A stretch of DNA of 64,000 nt from Pseudomonas sp. R84 (GTDB lineage: Bacteria > Pseudomonadota > Gammaproteobacteria > Pseudomonadales > Pseudomonadaceae). The notes beneath the pieces were generated by a model. It was not told the origin of the DNA. It was given only the letters and a program-made list of their open reading frames with translations, and searched no databases. How positions within the stretch are numbered: the first letter of the stretch is position 1; each line of letters opens with the position of its first letter. Shown in pieces: positions 33,863-43,832 of this stretch. The translations under genes and the position numbers were made by a program. The DNA is taken from NCBI RefSeq assembly GCF_009834515.1, contig NZ_CP019426.1:6403501-6467500 (forward strand), given 5' to 3'.

Positions 33863-36310
33863 TTATGCAATATGCTGTTCTTCGAGACGCTTAATATCGC
33901 TGGAAGAAAGATAATCTTTGTCTGCCAACTCACAAGAACGGTGGAAACAACGGGTGGCATGCTTCGTTTTCGGGCCATTTTCACCGTCGATTTTCCCATC
34001 ATAGAACCCAAGATTTTTAAGGCGGGACTGAAGCCCTTTCACGTCTGAGGCTTCCGACTGCGCTTTCAAGTCCAACTCCCATACCCATGGCTGCGCTTCC
34101 GCGCCAAATGGATAGAAGGTAAGTTTGCCTTTCTTCGCATCAGGTGGAACTGGCTGGTCGACAAACCCTTCAGCGGAAGTTGTGCCTTTATAGGTCACGC
34201 CGTCCACTTCCAGCATATAGGGCTGTCCAGCTATCCCCTTTTTGTCATAGGGACGCTTCATCTGAATACGGAAGCTCTTTTTCTCGGATGCTGGCGGAGG
34301 AGATGCCGGCGCATTCAACAACGCCTGATCCATCAAACTCCCCGCCTTATCCTTATCCGCCGCCCCCGGCAGCACCGGCGGTTTAATCCCGATGCCAGTA
34401 CCCGATCCCGCAGAACCGCCAGCATTGATTTTGATCACCGGCCCAACCACCGTGACCCCACCGCCATCCAGCTTGATAAAGCTCCCACCCCCAAGAATGG
34501 TCAGCTCTGTCCCCGCCTCAATAACAATCTTGTCCCCAGCCTTAAGGTGAATCTCTTTCCCCACGCTGGTGAGCTGCGCAGTCCCCAACTTCACATGCTG
34601 GTTCTGCCCAATCGTCAGGTGATCATCCAGCTTCGCTTCAATCTTGCGGTCGGCAATCGTGGTGCGATGTTCCTCGGCCTTCAGCTCGGTGTAGGTGTTC
34701 TTAACCACCGTGTCGTGACGTTCATTACCGACCCGAATCTTCTGATCGTGCTCAACGTTTTCATCCCAATCACGCTGGGCATGAATGTAGATCTGCTCGG
34801 CACCTTTCTTGTCTTCAATACGCAGTTCGTTGTACCCGCCACCGCCCGGTGAACTGAGCGTTTTGAACACGCTGCGAGTCTTGTTCGCCGGCAAGGCATA
34901 CGGCACCGGGTTTTCCTTGTGGTACAGGCAGCCGGTGACGAGCGGTTGATCGGGGTCGCCTTCGAGGAAGGTGACGAGGACTTCCATGCCGATGCGCGGG
35001 ATGGAGATGGCGCCGTAGCGGTCGCCGGCCCAGGAGCTGGAGACGCGCAGCCAGCAGCTGGTTTTGTCGTCGGCCTGGCCTTCGCGGTCCCAGTGGAACT
35101 GGACTTTGATGCGGCCGTATTGGTCGCAGTGGATTTCTTCGCCTTTGGGGCCGGTGACCATGGCGGTCTGGCTGCCGAGCACGCGCGGTTTCGGGTGTTC
35201 GAGGGCCGGACGGTAGAACACGTCCCACGGGGTGGCGAGGAAGGTGTTGCGGTAGCCTTGGTGGAAGTCGTCTTTGTTGTCGGTGGTGTCGCTGGTCACG
35301 CCTTCTTCGAGGACTTGCGGCTGTTTGCCTTCGTGGAAGAGTTCAGTGAGCAGCCACAGGTCGTTCCACTCGGTGCGCGGGTGGTCGGACATTTCCATGA
35401 AGTGGCCGCTGACCAGTTTGGTCTGGTCGCCGCGACCTTCGGCCTGACGGTAGTCGGCGCGGTGGCGTTCGAGGGCGCGCTGGCTGAGGAACTTGCCACG
35501 GGCGCGGTCGATGAAACGGCCGGGGTAGTCGTAGTCTTCCAGATCTGGTTCGGCGTCTTTGCTATCGAGAGCGCCTTCGGGTTTGTAGGCCGCTTCCATT
35601 TGCAGGCGCGGCTTTTCGAAGTCGTAGTCACGGCGCGTGGTGCGGTTGGTACGGGTTTCCAGACGCAGTCTGAAACCTTTGATCACCGGTTCTTCGGCGA
35701 CCATGCCGCTGCCTTGCACGTACGCGGTCGGCTGGCCAAGATCGGGGAACACGGTCTGATCATCGCCGAACACCAGCAGGTGTCCTTTTGGGTTGTGCTG
35801 GAAGTGGTAGTGAATGCCTTCCTCTTCGCACAGGCGCTGGACGAAATGCAGGTCGGTTTCGTCGTATTGCACGCAGTAGTCGCGATCCGGGCACGGCTGG
35901 CTGAGCTGGAAGCTGTAGGCGTTGCCCTTGATGCCGTGTTCTTCGAGGATCAGCGCGATGATTTTCGGCGCCGACATCTGCTGGTAGATGCGCTGGTTGG
36001 TGCGGTGATGCAGGTATTGCAGTTGCGGCACCATCGACACTTTGTAGCGGGTCAGGCGCTTGCCGGCATCGCCTTGGGCGACGCGGTAGATCTGGCCGTG
36101 GATGCCGGAGCCTTGCGGATCGAACGCCAGAAACGCTTGCTTGTGCAGCAGTTGTTCGAGGTCCAGATCAGGGTTTTCGCTGACCAGTTCGAGGTCGAAA
36201 CGAAACGGCTGGCTGATGCCTTCGGTGCCGGTGAACGACAGCACTTGCAGGTCGCCGACGTAGTCTTCGACCTTGAGGCTGAAGTGGGTTTCGTTAGCTG
36301 GGTTGAACAT
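33863..36310 (-). CDS. tssI: T6SS spike protein VgrG with transthyretin-like and PG-binding tail
   Basis: 815 residues. The start MFNPANETHFSLKVEDYVGD opens the gp27-like module, followed by the gp5-like OB region (EIHCDQYGRIKVQFHWDREG, SSSWAGDRYGAISIPRIGME) and the beta-helix needle up to about 660. The tail adds a transthyretin/Ig-like domain (about 680-742: RIQMKRPYDKKGIAGQPYML, GTTSAEGFVDQPVPPDAKKG) and a PG_binding_1-like domain (about 745-805: VKGLQSRLKNLGFYDGKIDG). The tail is unusually rich in AT codons at its end. It probably loads the effector encoded next. Confidence 0.92.
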   Translation of the reverse strand: MFNPANETHFSLKVEDYVGDLQVLSFTGTEGISQPFRFDLELVSENPDLDLEQLLHKQAFLAFDPQGSGIHGQIYRVAQGDAGKRLTRYKVSMVPQLQYLHHRTNQRIYQQMSAPKIIALILEEHGIKGNAYSFQLSQPCPDRDYCVQYDETDLHFVQRLCEEEGIHYHFQHNPKGHLLVFGDDQTVFPDLGQPTAYVQGSGMVAEEPVIKGFRLRLETRTNRTTRRDYDFEKPRLQMEAAYKPEGALDSKDAEPDLEDYDYPGRFIDRARGKFLSQRALERHRADYRQAEGRGDQTKLVSGHFMEMSDHPRTEWNDLWLLTELFHEGKQPQVLEEGVTSDTTDNKDDFHQGYRNTFLATPWDVFYRPALEHPKPRVLGSQTAMVTGPKGEEIHCDQYGRIKVQFHWDREGQADDKTSCWLRVSSSWAGDRYGAISIPRIGMEVLVTFLEGDPDQPLVTGCLYHKENPVPYALPANKTRSVFKTLSSPGGGGYNELRIEDKKGAEQIYIHAQRDWDENVEHDQKIRVGNERHDTVVKNTYTELKAEEHRTTIADRKIEAKLDDHLTIGQNQHVKLGTAQLTSVGKEIHLKAGDKIVIEAGTELTILGGGSFIKLDGGGVTVVGPVIKINAGGSAGSGTGIGIKPPVLPGAADKDKAGSLMDQALLNAPASPPPASEKKSFRIQMKRPYDKKGIAGQPYMLEVDGVTYKGTTSAEGFVDQPVPPDAKKGKLTFYPFGAEAQPWVWELDLKAQSEASDVKGLQSRLKNLGFYDGKIDGENGPKTKHATRCFHRSCELADKDYLSSSDIKRLEEQHIA

Positions 36311-36338
36311 AAAGTGCTCCCTGTTCGAATGTCATCCG

Positions 36339-37340
36339 TTACGCCCGAAGTCGCAACCGTTGCAGCCAGGACGAAGTGGCGCCCAAGGCGTCACGCAATT
36401 GTTGGGCAGTGATGCCGCGTTCTGCCGGGTTGAAGCTCAGCGCGGTTCGCAGCGCTGGCCAGCCGTGTTTCGGTAAGTTCGCCGGCGCTTGCAGTTCGCG
36501 CTCCAGGTGCTCATCGCGCGCCTGAGTCGAGGGCAAGCGGCGGAACGGGTGTTTGCCGCCCGCCAGTTCATAGATCACGCAGGCCACGCCGTACACGTCC
36601 GCGCTGGCCGACAACGGTTGGCCCTCAAGCAGTTCGGGGGCGGCGTAGCCCGGGGTCCAGGCGTTGAAGCGTTCGCGGCTCAGGTGCGGCAGGCCGGGCA
36701 TCACGCCCTCCTCTGCCTGGCCGAGACCGAAGTCAAAGAGGCGCAAGCCGTCTTCGCTGAGCATGACGTTGCTCGGTTTCATGTCACCGTGCAGCACGCC
36801 GCGACCGTGGGCGTAGGCCAGCGTGTCGAGCAGCGGCAGGACGATGTCGCGCAGTTCTTGCCACGGCAGGCCGAGGGGCCGCTCGCAGAGCAATTTGTCC
36901 AGGGTCAGGCCACGCATGTATTCCATGGTGATGAAGGCCCGCTGGCAATCGGTGTCGACTTCAAAGGTGTGTGCACGCACGACGTTGTCGTGGCGCAGGC
37001 GTCGGGTCAGGGCGAACTCGCTGTAGAGCAAGGCACTGGCGTCCGGCGATTCGGCAAATTCTTCGCTGAGGATTTTCAGCGCAATGTAAGGATCGGGATC
37101 GCCGAACTGTTCGTGCAGCAGATCCCGCGCCCGGTAAACGGCGCCCATGCCACCGGCCCCGAGCAGACGCTCGAGGTGGTAGCGACCGGCGAGTACATCC
37201 GGCAGTGCACCGATGCTGGCCTTGGTCGGCGCCAGCAAAGGTTCTGCCTTGTTCTCCTTGGCGAAGGCGAAGTAGGTCAGGTTGTTGGCCTGTTCTTCGC
37301 TCATCAGCAAGTCGTCGACTGAGGATTCGATTTCAGTCAT
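36339..37340 (-). CDS. ppkA: T6SS-associated Ser/Thr kinase (PpkA/Stk type)
   Basis: 333 residues from the ATG at 37340, which overlaps pppA by four bases. It has a glycine loop GAGGMGAVYRARD (about 61-73), a catalytic loop HGDMKPSNV (HGD in place of HRD), DFG in LFDFGLGQ, and the APE motif in YAAPELLEG. There is no transmembrane segment and no C-terminal von Willebrand domain, unlike long PpkA, so it resembles the short H2-type kinase. It is expected to phosphorylate the FHA protein TagH and trigger assembly, opposed by PppA. Confidence 0.88.
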   Translation of the reverse strand: MTEIESSVDDLLMSEEQANNLTYFAFAKENKAEPLLAPTKASIGALPDVLAGRYHLERLLGAGGMGAVYRARDLLHEQFGDPDPYIALKILSEEFAESPDASALLYSEFALTRRLRHDNVVRAHTFEVDTDCQRAFITMEYMRGLTLDKLLCERPLGLPWQELRDIVLPLLDTLAYAHGRGVLHGDMKPSNVMLSEDGLRLFDFGLGQAEEGVMPGLPHLSRERFNAWTPGYAAPELLEGQPLSASADVYGVACVIYELAGGKHPFRRLPSTQARDEHLERELQAPANLPKHGWPALRTALSFNPAERGITAQQLRDALGATSSWLQRLRLRA

Positions 37341-38065
37341 TGGCGGATCACCACGGCTGTCAGGTTGTCGCGCGCGGCGCCACGCAGGGCGCCGTCGAAC
37401 AACCGTTCCAGCGCCACGTGCGGCGCGCTGAGGCTGAGGGCGCTGCCGAGGGCATCGCTGCTCAGGCCCTGATACAAACCATCGCTGCAGAGCAAAAACG
37501 CATCGCCCGGATAGACCTCGAGTTCGAGGACGTCCAGGGTCAGTGTTTCGGCCGCACCAACAGCTCGGGTCAATGCCTGAGCCGCCGGGTGCGCTGCCGC
37601 TTGCTCGACGCTCATTTGCTGTTCGTCGATCAATTGCTGCTGCAGCGAATGATCCTTGGACAGCTGATACAGCCGCTGCCCGCGCCACATGTAGCAACGA
37701 CTGTCGCCGGCCCAGATGCAGGCCGCGCGATTACCTTCCACCAGCAGCGCCACGACGGTGCTGCCCATGATGCTGTCGTGGCGTCCGGCGGTGACCGTCA
37801 ACTCCTGCCCCAAGCGCCGGTTCAGCCAGTGCAGGCACTGGCGAATGGCTTTGAGGCGTTCGTCGAAGTCCTCGTGTTGCGGCAGTTCAGCCAGGCTGGC
37901 GACGATCAACTGGCTGGCGATGTCGCCACCCTGATGACCGCCCATGCCGTCCGCGACCACCCACAGCCCCTGCTGTGGCGAGTCGAGGAAGGCATCTTCG
38001 TTGCGCGCCCGCACCTTGCCCGGGTCGGTACGCGCCGCGCTGCGCCAGGCACTGGCCACCAGCAT
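37337..38065 (-). CDS. pppA: T6SS-associated PP2C phosphatase
   Basis: 242 residues with the PP2C/PPM core: RARNEDAFLDSPQQGLWVVA, ADGMGGHQGGDIAS, later AGDSRCYMW and LLCSDGLYQG, the metal-binding Asp residues being present. It reverses PpkA action on TagH in the T6SS post-translational switch. It overlaps tssM by one base (TGATG) and ppkA by four. Confidence 0.9.
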   Translation of the reverse strand: MLVASAWRSAARTDPGKVRARNEDAFLDSPQQGLWVVADGMGGHQGGDIASQLIVASLAELPQHEDFDERLKAIRQCLHWLNRRLGQELTVTAGRHDSIMGSTVVALLVEGNRAACIWAGDSRCYMWRGQRLYQLSKDHSLQQQLIDEQQMSVEQAAAHPAAQALTRAVGAAETLTLDVLELEVYPGDAFLLCSDGLYQGLSSDALGSALSLSAPHVALERLFDGALRGAARDNLTAVVIRQ

Positions 38066-41000
38066 CAGAGCTGCACCGGCATACGGAAGGTGCGCAGTAC
38101 GCCCATGTCGAACGGGTTCGGCGTGCGCTGGCTGGTCAGCAGGTAGTTAGCGCGCAGGCCACCTACGTCGGCTTTCAGTACCAGCACGTCTCGCCCGCTC
38201 AGGTACTCGGTCTGCATCAGGTCGAACAGGCGGAACAGCGACCATGGGCCGGAGTTCTTCTCGATACCAATCGGGCGCCCGGCCATTTTGTCCATGACCA
38301 GACTGGTACGACCGTCTTCAGCATCGGTCGGCCATTTGAACGACATTGGCAGGATCGGACCGTGGCGGTACTCCATGGTCTTGTCGCCGAACTTGAACTC
38401 GGAACGGCTGACCGCCGGGTCGAGGGTGTACGGCTCCAGTTTGAACTGCACGGTCGGCTCGGCCGGGTTGATCGAGAAGAAGCTCTGACGAATCGTCAGC
38501 GCGGCGGCCATCTGGTCCAGATACATTTTCGACACCGGCAGGCTGTGACCATCGACACTGCGCATGCGGTAGTTGCCCGGATCGCCGCTGACGAACGGAC
38601 GCAGGTAGCTGTCGAAGAAGCGGTCGACGGTACCTTGAGCGCGGAAGAACTCGCGGAAGTCGCTGATCGCTACGTCGCTGGTGCTGCTGGCGCTGAACGG
38701 ATAACGCTTGCTGATGGTTTTGCCATACACGCTGTACAGCTCGTTCTGATAACGGCCGTTCAGGTATTGGTAAGCATCGTTGAGCACCAGGCGCCACGAG
38801 TCTTCGGCCAGCACGTTGAACCACACGCTGAGCGGACGCGGCAGACGGCTGGACGCATTGCGCAGGTTGGTCAGCGCATCACGCTGGCCGCTCATGCGGG
38901 TTTTCGCCATTTCGAACGCGGCTTGTTCCGGCGTGCTGGAACGGGCCAGACCGGCGAGTTGCAGTTGCAGGTCGTTGAGCGCGTTCAGTGCAGGCGTCAG
39001 GTCCGCCGCCGGGCCGTTGTTGTCATCGAGCAAACGATGCAGCGGTTCGAAGCGACGTTGCAGCGACTTCTTCGCGGTGTCCGGCAGGGTCTTCGCCACG
39101 TTCAGGGCCGAAGCCTTGTCCGCGACAGCCGAGGCCAGTTTACCGACTTTACCCAGTTTGCCTTTCTGCCCGGCCAGCGCATCAGCAGCGTCGCCAGCTT
39201 CTTCGACAGGATCTGCAGCGGCCTGGAAGCGTGTGTTCTCACGCACTTCAGTGAGCAAGGCCAGCACCGGCGAGTTGGCCGAAGTCAGGCCCGCCAGTTG
39301 TTCGGCGCCTTCACCGGCGTCGCTGATTGGCGGCAGGGCAACCTGGCCAACGGCTTCGCTCCAGTAATTGGCGTAGTCGCGGAAATACAACTGCTCCAGC
39401 TCGACCATCAGACGGCGCAAGTCCATGTCGCTGATGCCGGCGCCTTCGCCGAGTACCCAGTTGTCACGCAGGATGTCGGTGACCAGCGCCGAACCCTGCA
39501 CCGAGAAATACTGCTGATAACCGGTTTGCGTGTAGAAACCCGGGATCACGTATTCGGTGCCGATAAACAGCGAGCCTTGTGGACCGAGGTGTTGGCTGAA
39601 GCGGTAGTCCGGCAGATTACGCGCCTGCTCGCGGAGCATGCGGTAAACCACGGTAGCCAGCGATTCGCTGCGCAAGACCTGACGCGCCTGAGTGACCAAT
39701 TGGTCGTTCAGCGGGTAGATAAACGGCTGCTTCAGCAAACGCTCAAGATGCGCATTCAGACCGTTCTGCACCGCGGTATTACCGGTGTAGCGCGTCGACC
39801 AGTCAGTGCCGACCCAGTCCTTCAGCCACGCGGCATCGCGACGGTCTTTCATGTTCAGCATCAGGTACGCGCGCAGGCTGTTGAGCAGGCGGTCGCGGTC
39901 CTTCATGTTGGCGCGGATCTGCCCTTCGAGCATGGTTGCAACCCGTGGCAGCAGTTGCTTTTCAAGCTCGCGCTCGTAAGCCTCTTTGACCACTGGATTG
40001 ACGTCTTCACCCTGATACAGACCGCCACGTTCGTGGTACGAAACGTCGCCCTTCTTCGGGAACACCTGTGTCGCAGCGTAGCTGGTATCGAGGGTTTTCA
40101 GCACGCCCATGGCGTCATCACGCGGCGACAATGCCGTGCGTTGCTGCGTCCAGTTCTGCGCCAGATTGCGCAAGTTTTCCAGACGCTCGTAGTTGGCCGA
40201 GAAACCGCCCGCCCATAGCATGCCGAACAGTGCCAGTGCCGCCAGTGCGCCGACGTACAACGCACGTTGACCCCAATGAATACGGCTGCGCTCGCGCTTG
40301 TCCAGACCGGCCAGATCGGACTCAGGGAAAATCACTTGGCTGAACAAGTGATGAATGAACCGCGAACGGCCGCTGCGCAGGGTCGGCAGCACGCCGGCGC
40401 TCATGCCGAGACTGGCGCCGATGCCGGCGGTGGTCGCATCCATCTCTTGGGTCAGGTGCGGCGCACTGGTCAGGTAGAAACCGCGCAGTTGCGTGGCACG
40501 CTGATAACGGTTGCCGGTGAACGCCATGTCGACGAACAGGCACAGGCGCTCGCCGATCTGCCCCAGTTGATGCGGGAAGTCGAGGATGCGGCCACGGCGC
40601 TGAGTGTCGCGCTCGGAGTGCATGCGCATGATCACTTGGCTGTTGAGGCGACGCAGCAGTTCTTCGAACTCGTTGCGCAACACAGCGACGTCGGTGCCGA
40701 CCTGATCCTTGCGGAAACTGGTGCCGAGTACCTGATCGCTTTCTTCGCGGGTCAGTTGATCGAAAAACTCGTCGAAGCCGAGCAGCTTGTCAGCCTTGCT
40801 CAGGACCAGATAGACCGGCACGTCGACGTGCAGTTTCTGATGCACGTCTTGCAGACGGCCGCGAATCTGGCGCGCGAGGGTGTCGATGTCCTGCTCACTG
40901 CCACCGAGCAGGGTTTCCACCGGAATGGTCACCAGCACGCCGTTCAACGGACGCCCGCGACGACGCTTGCGCAACAGCTCCAGCAACGTCGTCCAGGCAC

Positions 41001-41604
41001 CGCCGTCGACTTCCACATCCGGTTGCGTGGTGTAACGCCCGGCGGTGTCGATCAGCACACCGTGGTCGGCGAAGTACCAGTCGCAATGACGAGTGCCGAG
41101 GGTGTCGCGGGTCAGCTTGCGGTCGATCTTGTTGATCGGGAATTCCAGACCGGAAAAGTCCAGCAGGCTGGTCTTGCCGGAAGCCTGCGGACCGATCAGC
41201 AGATACCACGGCAAGTCACTGCGCCAGCGCTCGCTGCGGCCGCGATACAGGCTGGAAGTCTTCAGGGTTTTCAGCGCGTCTTTGAAGCGCGCTTTCAACT
41301 CCTTCTGTTCTTCGTCGATCAGCTCTTCGCGGCGAATGCGATCCTGGCCGTCCTCGCTTTCTTCCTCGGCTTTCTTGCGGATACCCGCGCGCCAGCTGAC
41401 GAAGACCATGGTCAGGCCCCAGATCAGGAACAGCACAGCGATGGTCAGCAAGCGAGAGGTCGAGCTCTCCCAGAACTTGTAATCATCAACCGCCAACAAC
41501 GGGCCGACGAACCACACCAGCAGCGCCACGAACAGCACCAGCAGTAAGGTCCAGACCCAGGTCTGGCGCAGGAAGGCGCCGACTTTCTTGAAAAACTTTT
41601 TCAT
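38065..41604 (-). CDS. tssM: T6SS membrane complex protein TssM (IcmF)
   Basis: 1179 residues from the ATG at 41604. There are two N-terminal membrane helices (about 15-38 and 52-70), a cytoplasmic NTPase domain with Walker A GPQASGKTS at 138-146, a third helix near 440 (ALYVGALAALALFGMLWAGG), then a long periplasmic part. It forms the trans-envelope channel with TssJ and TssL. Length and order are typical. The ribosome site is overlapped by a CAGGGACG Rsm-type motif at 41609-41616. Confidence 0.94.
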   Translation of the reverse strand: MKKFFKKVGAFLRQTWVWTLLLVLFVALLVWFVGPLLAVDDYKFWESSTSRLLTIAVLFLIWGLTMVFVSWRAGIRKKAEEESEDGQDRIRREELIDEEQKELKARFKDALKTLKTSSLYRGRSERWRSDLPWYLLIGPQASGKTSLLDFSGLEFPINKIDRKLTRDTLGTRHCDWYFADHGVLIDTAGRYTTQPDVEVDGGAWTTLLELLRKRRRGRPLNGVLVTIPVETLLGGSEQDIDTLARQIRGRLQDVHQKLHVDVPVYLVLSKADKLLGFDEFFDQLTREESDQVLGTSFRKDQVGTDVAVLRNEFEELLRRLNSQVIMRMHSERDTQRRGRILDFPHQLGQIGERLCLFVDMAFTGNRYQRATQLRGFYLTSAPHLTQEMDATTAGIGASLGMSAGVLPTLRSGRSRFIHHLFSQVIFPESDLAGLDKRERSRIHWGQRALYVGALAALALFGMLWAGGFSANYERLENLRNLAQNWTQQRTALSPRDDAMGVLKTLDTSYAATQVFPKKGDVSYHERGGLYQGEDVNPVVKEAYERELEKQLLPRVATMLEGQIRANMKDRDRLLNSLRAYLMLNMKDRRDAAWLKDWVGTDWSTRYTGNTAVQNGLNAHLERLLKQPFIYPLNDQLVTQARQVLRSESLATVVYRMLREQARNLPDYRFSQHLGPQGSLFIGTEYVIPGFYTQTGYQQYFSVQGSALVTDILRDNWVLGEGAGISDMDLRRLMVELEQLYFRDYANYWSEAVGQVALPPISDAGEGAEQLAGLTSANSPVLALLTEVRENTRFQAAADPVEEAGDAADALAGQKGKLGKVGKLASAVADKASALNVAKTLPDTAKKSLQRRFEPLHRLLDDNNGPAADLTPALNALNDLQLQLAGLARSSTPEQAAFEMAKTRMSGQRDALTNLRNASSRLPRPLSVWFNVLAEDSWRLVLNDAYQYLNGRYQNELYSVYGKTISKRYPFSASSTSDVAISDFREFFRAQGTVDRFFDSYLRPFVSGDPGNYRMRSVDGHSLPVSKMYLDQMAAALTIRQSFFSINPAEPTVQFKLEPYTLDPAVSRSEFKFGDKTMEYRHGPILPMSFKWPTDAEDGRTSLVMDKMAGRPIGIEKNSGPWSLFRLFDLMQTEYLSGRDVLVLKADVGGLRANYLLTSQRTPNPFDMGVLRTFRMPVQL

Positions 41605-41608
41605 CACA

Positions 41609-41616
41609 CGTCCCTG
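41609..41616 (-). promoter_or_regulatory. RsmA/CsrA-type site at the tssM ribosome site
   Basis: CAGGGACG read on the minus strand matches CANGGAYG exactly and overlaps the Shine-Dalgarno GGGA, five bases before the tssM start. It suggests GacA-Rsm translational control. Confidence 0.5.
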
Positions 41617-41617
41617 T

Positions 41618-42493
41618 TTACGGCTGCGACTGCGGTTGAACCGCGGCTGGATCAAGCGGCTGATAAGGTTGCAGAACGGTGTCGCGCTGCTCGCCCAAGA
41701 CCCAGGCGAAGCCCGAATACATCACCACCAGACAGACGAAAGTGAACAACACCACCATCCACGCCGGCACGATGCGCACCAGGTTGCGACGCTGATCGTT
41801 CAAGCCTTCCCAGTGCGGCGACAACTCGCGCGGCACGTCGCCACGCAACTGACGAATCTGCCGATACAGAGCATCGCGGATGCCTTCAAGCTCGAGCATG
41901 CCGCGTGCCTGTACGCGGTACTTGCCCTCGAAACCGAGGGACAGGCACAGGTACATCAGCTCGAGCATCGGCAAGTGCTTGACCGGGTTCTTCGACAGTC
42001 GATCGAGCAACTGGAAGAACTTCTCGCCACCAAAGGTCTCGTTGTGGAAGCTGCTCAGCAGGCTCATCTGCGACCATTCGCTTTCGTTGCCCCACGGTGT
42101 GGTCACGACAGCTTCATCGACCACGGTGCAGAGCACGTAACGCGCGGCCATCACCTGGCTGCTTTCGGCGCCGTTGTGCAGGGCGCGTACTTCAAACAGT
42201 TTCAGGCCCGCAGTCAGTCGCTCATTCAGCGCGTACAAGTCTTCGCGGGTTTCGCTGTGCTTGAGGCGCACCACTTCCGAGAGCAGCTCGGACGAGGCGG
42301 CGACCAGCGAGTTGAGGCTGATGTTGAACGCTTCGGCCGGGCGCAGGCGCGCGGCGTAGATCATGCGTTCTTCCAGTTGCTCGAAACGCGGCGGCGCGGC
42401 GAAGTCGGTCAGCGGACTCGATGCCGGTCCGTGGCCTTGACGATCGAGCAGGACGGTTTTGTCGTCCTGGTTGTAATCCGTTTCCTTGATCAT
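41618..42493 (-). CDS. tssL: T6SS membrane complex protein TssL (DotU/IcmH)
   Basis: 291 residues. The cytoplasmic hook domain includes the family motif CTVVDEAVVTTPWG, followed by a C-terminal membrane helix (about 243-266, PAWMVVLFTFVCLVVMYSGF) and a short Pro-rich tail with no OmpA-like peptidoglycan-binding domain. It bridges TssM to the baseplate through TssK. It is 13 bases before tssM. Confidence 0.93.
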   Translation of the reverse strand: MIKETDYNQDDKTVLLDRQGHGPASSPLTDFAAPPRFEQLEERMIYAARLRPAEAFNISLNSLVAASSELLSEVVRLKHSETREDLYALNERLTAGLKLFEVRALHNGAESSQVMAARYVLCTVVDEAVVTTPWGNESEWSQMSLLSSFHNETFGGEKFFQLLDRLSKNPVKHLPMLELMYLCLSLGFEGKYRVQARGMLELEGIRDALYRQIRQLRGDVPRELSPHWEGLNDQRRNLVRIVPAWMVVLFTFVCLVVMYSGFAWVLGEQRDTVLQPYQPLDPAAVQPQSQP

Positions 42494-42498
42494 GTCGG

Positions 42499-43830
42499 TC
42501 AGTTCCTGATGGCCCAGAATTTCAGTTCAAGCTCGGCGAATTCGCCGGACACGTGGAACGCGAAACCGCCGGAGCGCTCGAGTTGTGCCAGGTCTTCGGA
42601 ACTGAGTTCGAGGATGAAATAGGTTTTGTTCGAGTGGAACGCGATCTGCCGTGGGGCCACCGGCAACGGTTTGACCTTGATCCCCGGCAAGTGCAGGTTG
42701 ACCAGTTGGCGGATACGCTCCACCGGGCCGACCTTGAGGTGCGCCGGCAAACGGTGGCGCAGTTCTTCGGAGTCGCAGTTGGCACTGGCTGCCAGCACGA
42801 ACGACGCCGAGCCCAGCAGTTTGTGGTCGTGCAACGGCGAGACGATGATGCCGTACTGACGTGCTTGCAGGATCAGCTCGATGGCGTGCTGTTCGAGCAC
42901 CATCGACAGTACCTGACGAATCGCTTCCATCAGCTTGCGGAAGCTGCCGCCCTGGTCGGCGTGGGAGTAGCGGCTGTCCAGACGCGGACGTTTGCTCTCG
43001 CCGGAAAAGGTCGCCAGATCGCCGAGCATGGTCAGCAGCGTGCGGTACAACTCTTCCGGGTGCACTTGCTCCAGGCCGAGGTAGTGGCGCAGCAGCAGTT
43101 CGGTGCGGTTGATCAGTTGCAGCATCATGAAGTCACCGACCTCAGCACCGCCGACCTTGCCGTTGGAGCGAATCCGCTCGGCAATCGTGTCGCCACGGTG
43201 GTTGAGCATGCTGATGACTTCTTTCAGGCACGACAGCAGGTAGCTGGAGGCGTGGGCCTGAATGTAGGTCGGCACGAAATCCGGGTCGAGGCTGATCACG
43301 CCGTCCGGCGTGGTGTCGAGCACGTCGCAGATCTTCAGTTTCACGTAAGCCTGATCGCTCTGCTGCTCACCGAGCAACAGTTTGAAGTCCGGGCGACCGC
43401 AGCTGACCTGGCTGGCGGAGTCGTCGCCGGCGTTGGAGTCGGCCACTTCGGCGTCGTACGCGGTGTAACGCGCAAGCACGTCGGACTGCTCCGGACGGCG
43501 CGACTCGATGTGGTTGCCGGTGACCAGCGGCAGCGCCAGATAAATCGGCGTGTTGCCGGTGTTCGGCGGCACGTCCAGCGCCAGCGGCTCGGTGTTGCCA
43601 CCGAGTTCGAACAGGCTGCCGTCCGGCAGGATCCCCGAGGCTTCACTGATCACCAGTTTGCCCATGTTGAGGAACTGCAGGTCGATCTCCAGGTTGAGGA
43701 AACCCCAGGTGTAACCACCCAACAATTGCGTGCGGGTTTTCATCTGGTGATCGTAATAGCGATCGTTGTGCTGGAAGTGCTGCGGACGCAGCAGCATGCC
43801 TTCCTGCCAAATGACTTTATGGGTATTCAT
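42499..43830 (-). CDS. tssK: T6SS baseplate protein TssK
   Basis: 443 residues. The N-terminus MNTHKVIWQEGMLLRPQHFQ is the signature of TssK, and the length is standard. TssK trimers connect the baseplate to the TssL/TssM membrane complex. It lies between tssJ and tssL with two- and five-base gaps, so it is part of one operon. Confidence 0.94.
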   Translation of the reverse strand: MNTHKVIWQEGMLLRPQHFQHNDRYYDHQMKTRTQLLGGYTWGFLNLEIDLQFLNMGKLVISEASGILPDGSLFELGGNTEPLALDVPPNTGNTPIYLALPLVTGNHIESRRPEQSDVLARYTAYDAEVADSNAGDDSASQVSCGRPDFKLLLGEQQSDQAYVKLKICDVLDTTPDGVISLDPDFVPTYIQAHASSYLLSCLKEVISMLNHRGDTIAERIRSNGKVGGAEVGDFMMLQLINRTELLLRHYLGLEQVHPEELYRTLLTMLGDLATFSGESKRPRLDSRYSHADQGGSFRKLMEAIRQVLSMVLEQHAIELILQARQYGIIVSPLHDHKLLGSASFVLAASANCDSEELRHRLPAHLKVGPVERIRQLVNLHLPGIKVKPLPVAPRQIAFHSNKTYFILELSSEDLAQLERSGGFAFHVSGEFAELELKFWAIRN

Positions 43831-43832
43831 GA

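Noticed and set aside
37975..40218. 747-codon plus-strand frame over pppA/tssM
   Set aside because: Lies antisense to clear T6SS genes, with no plausible product.
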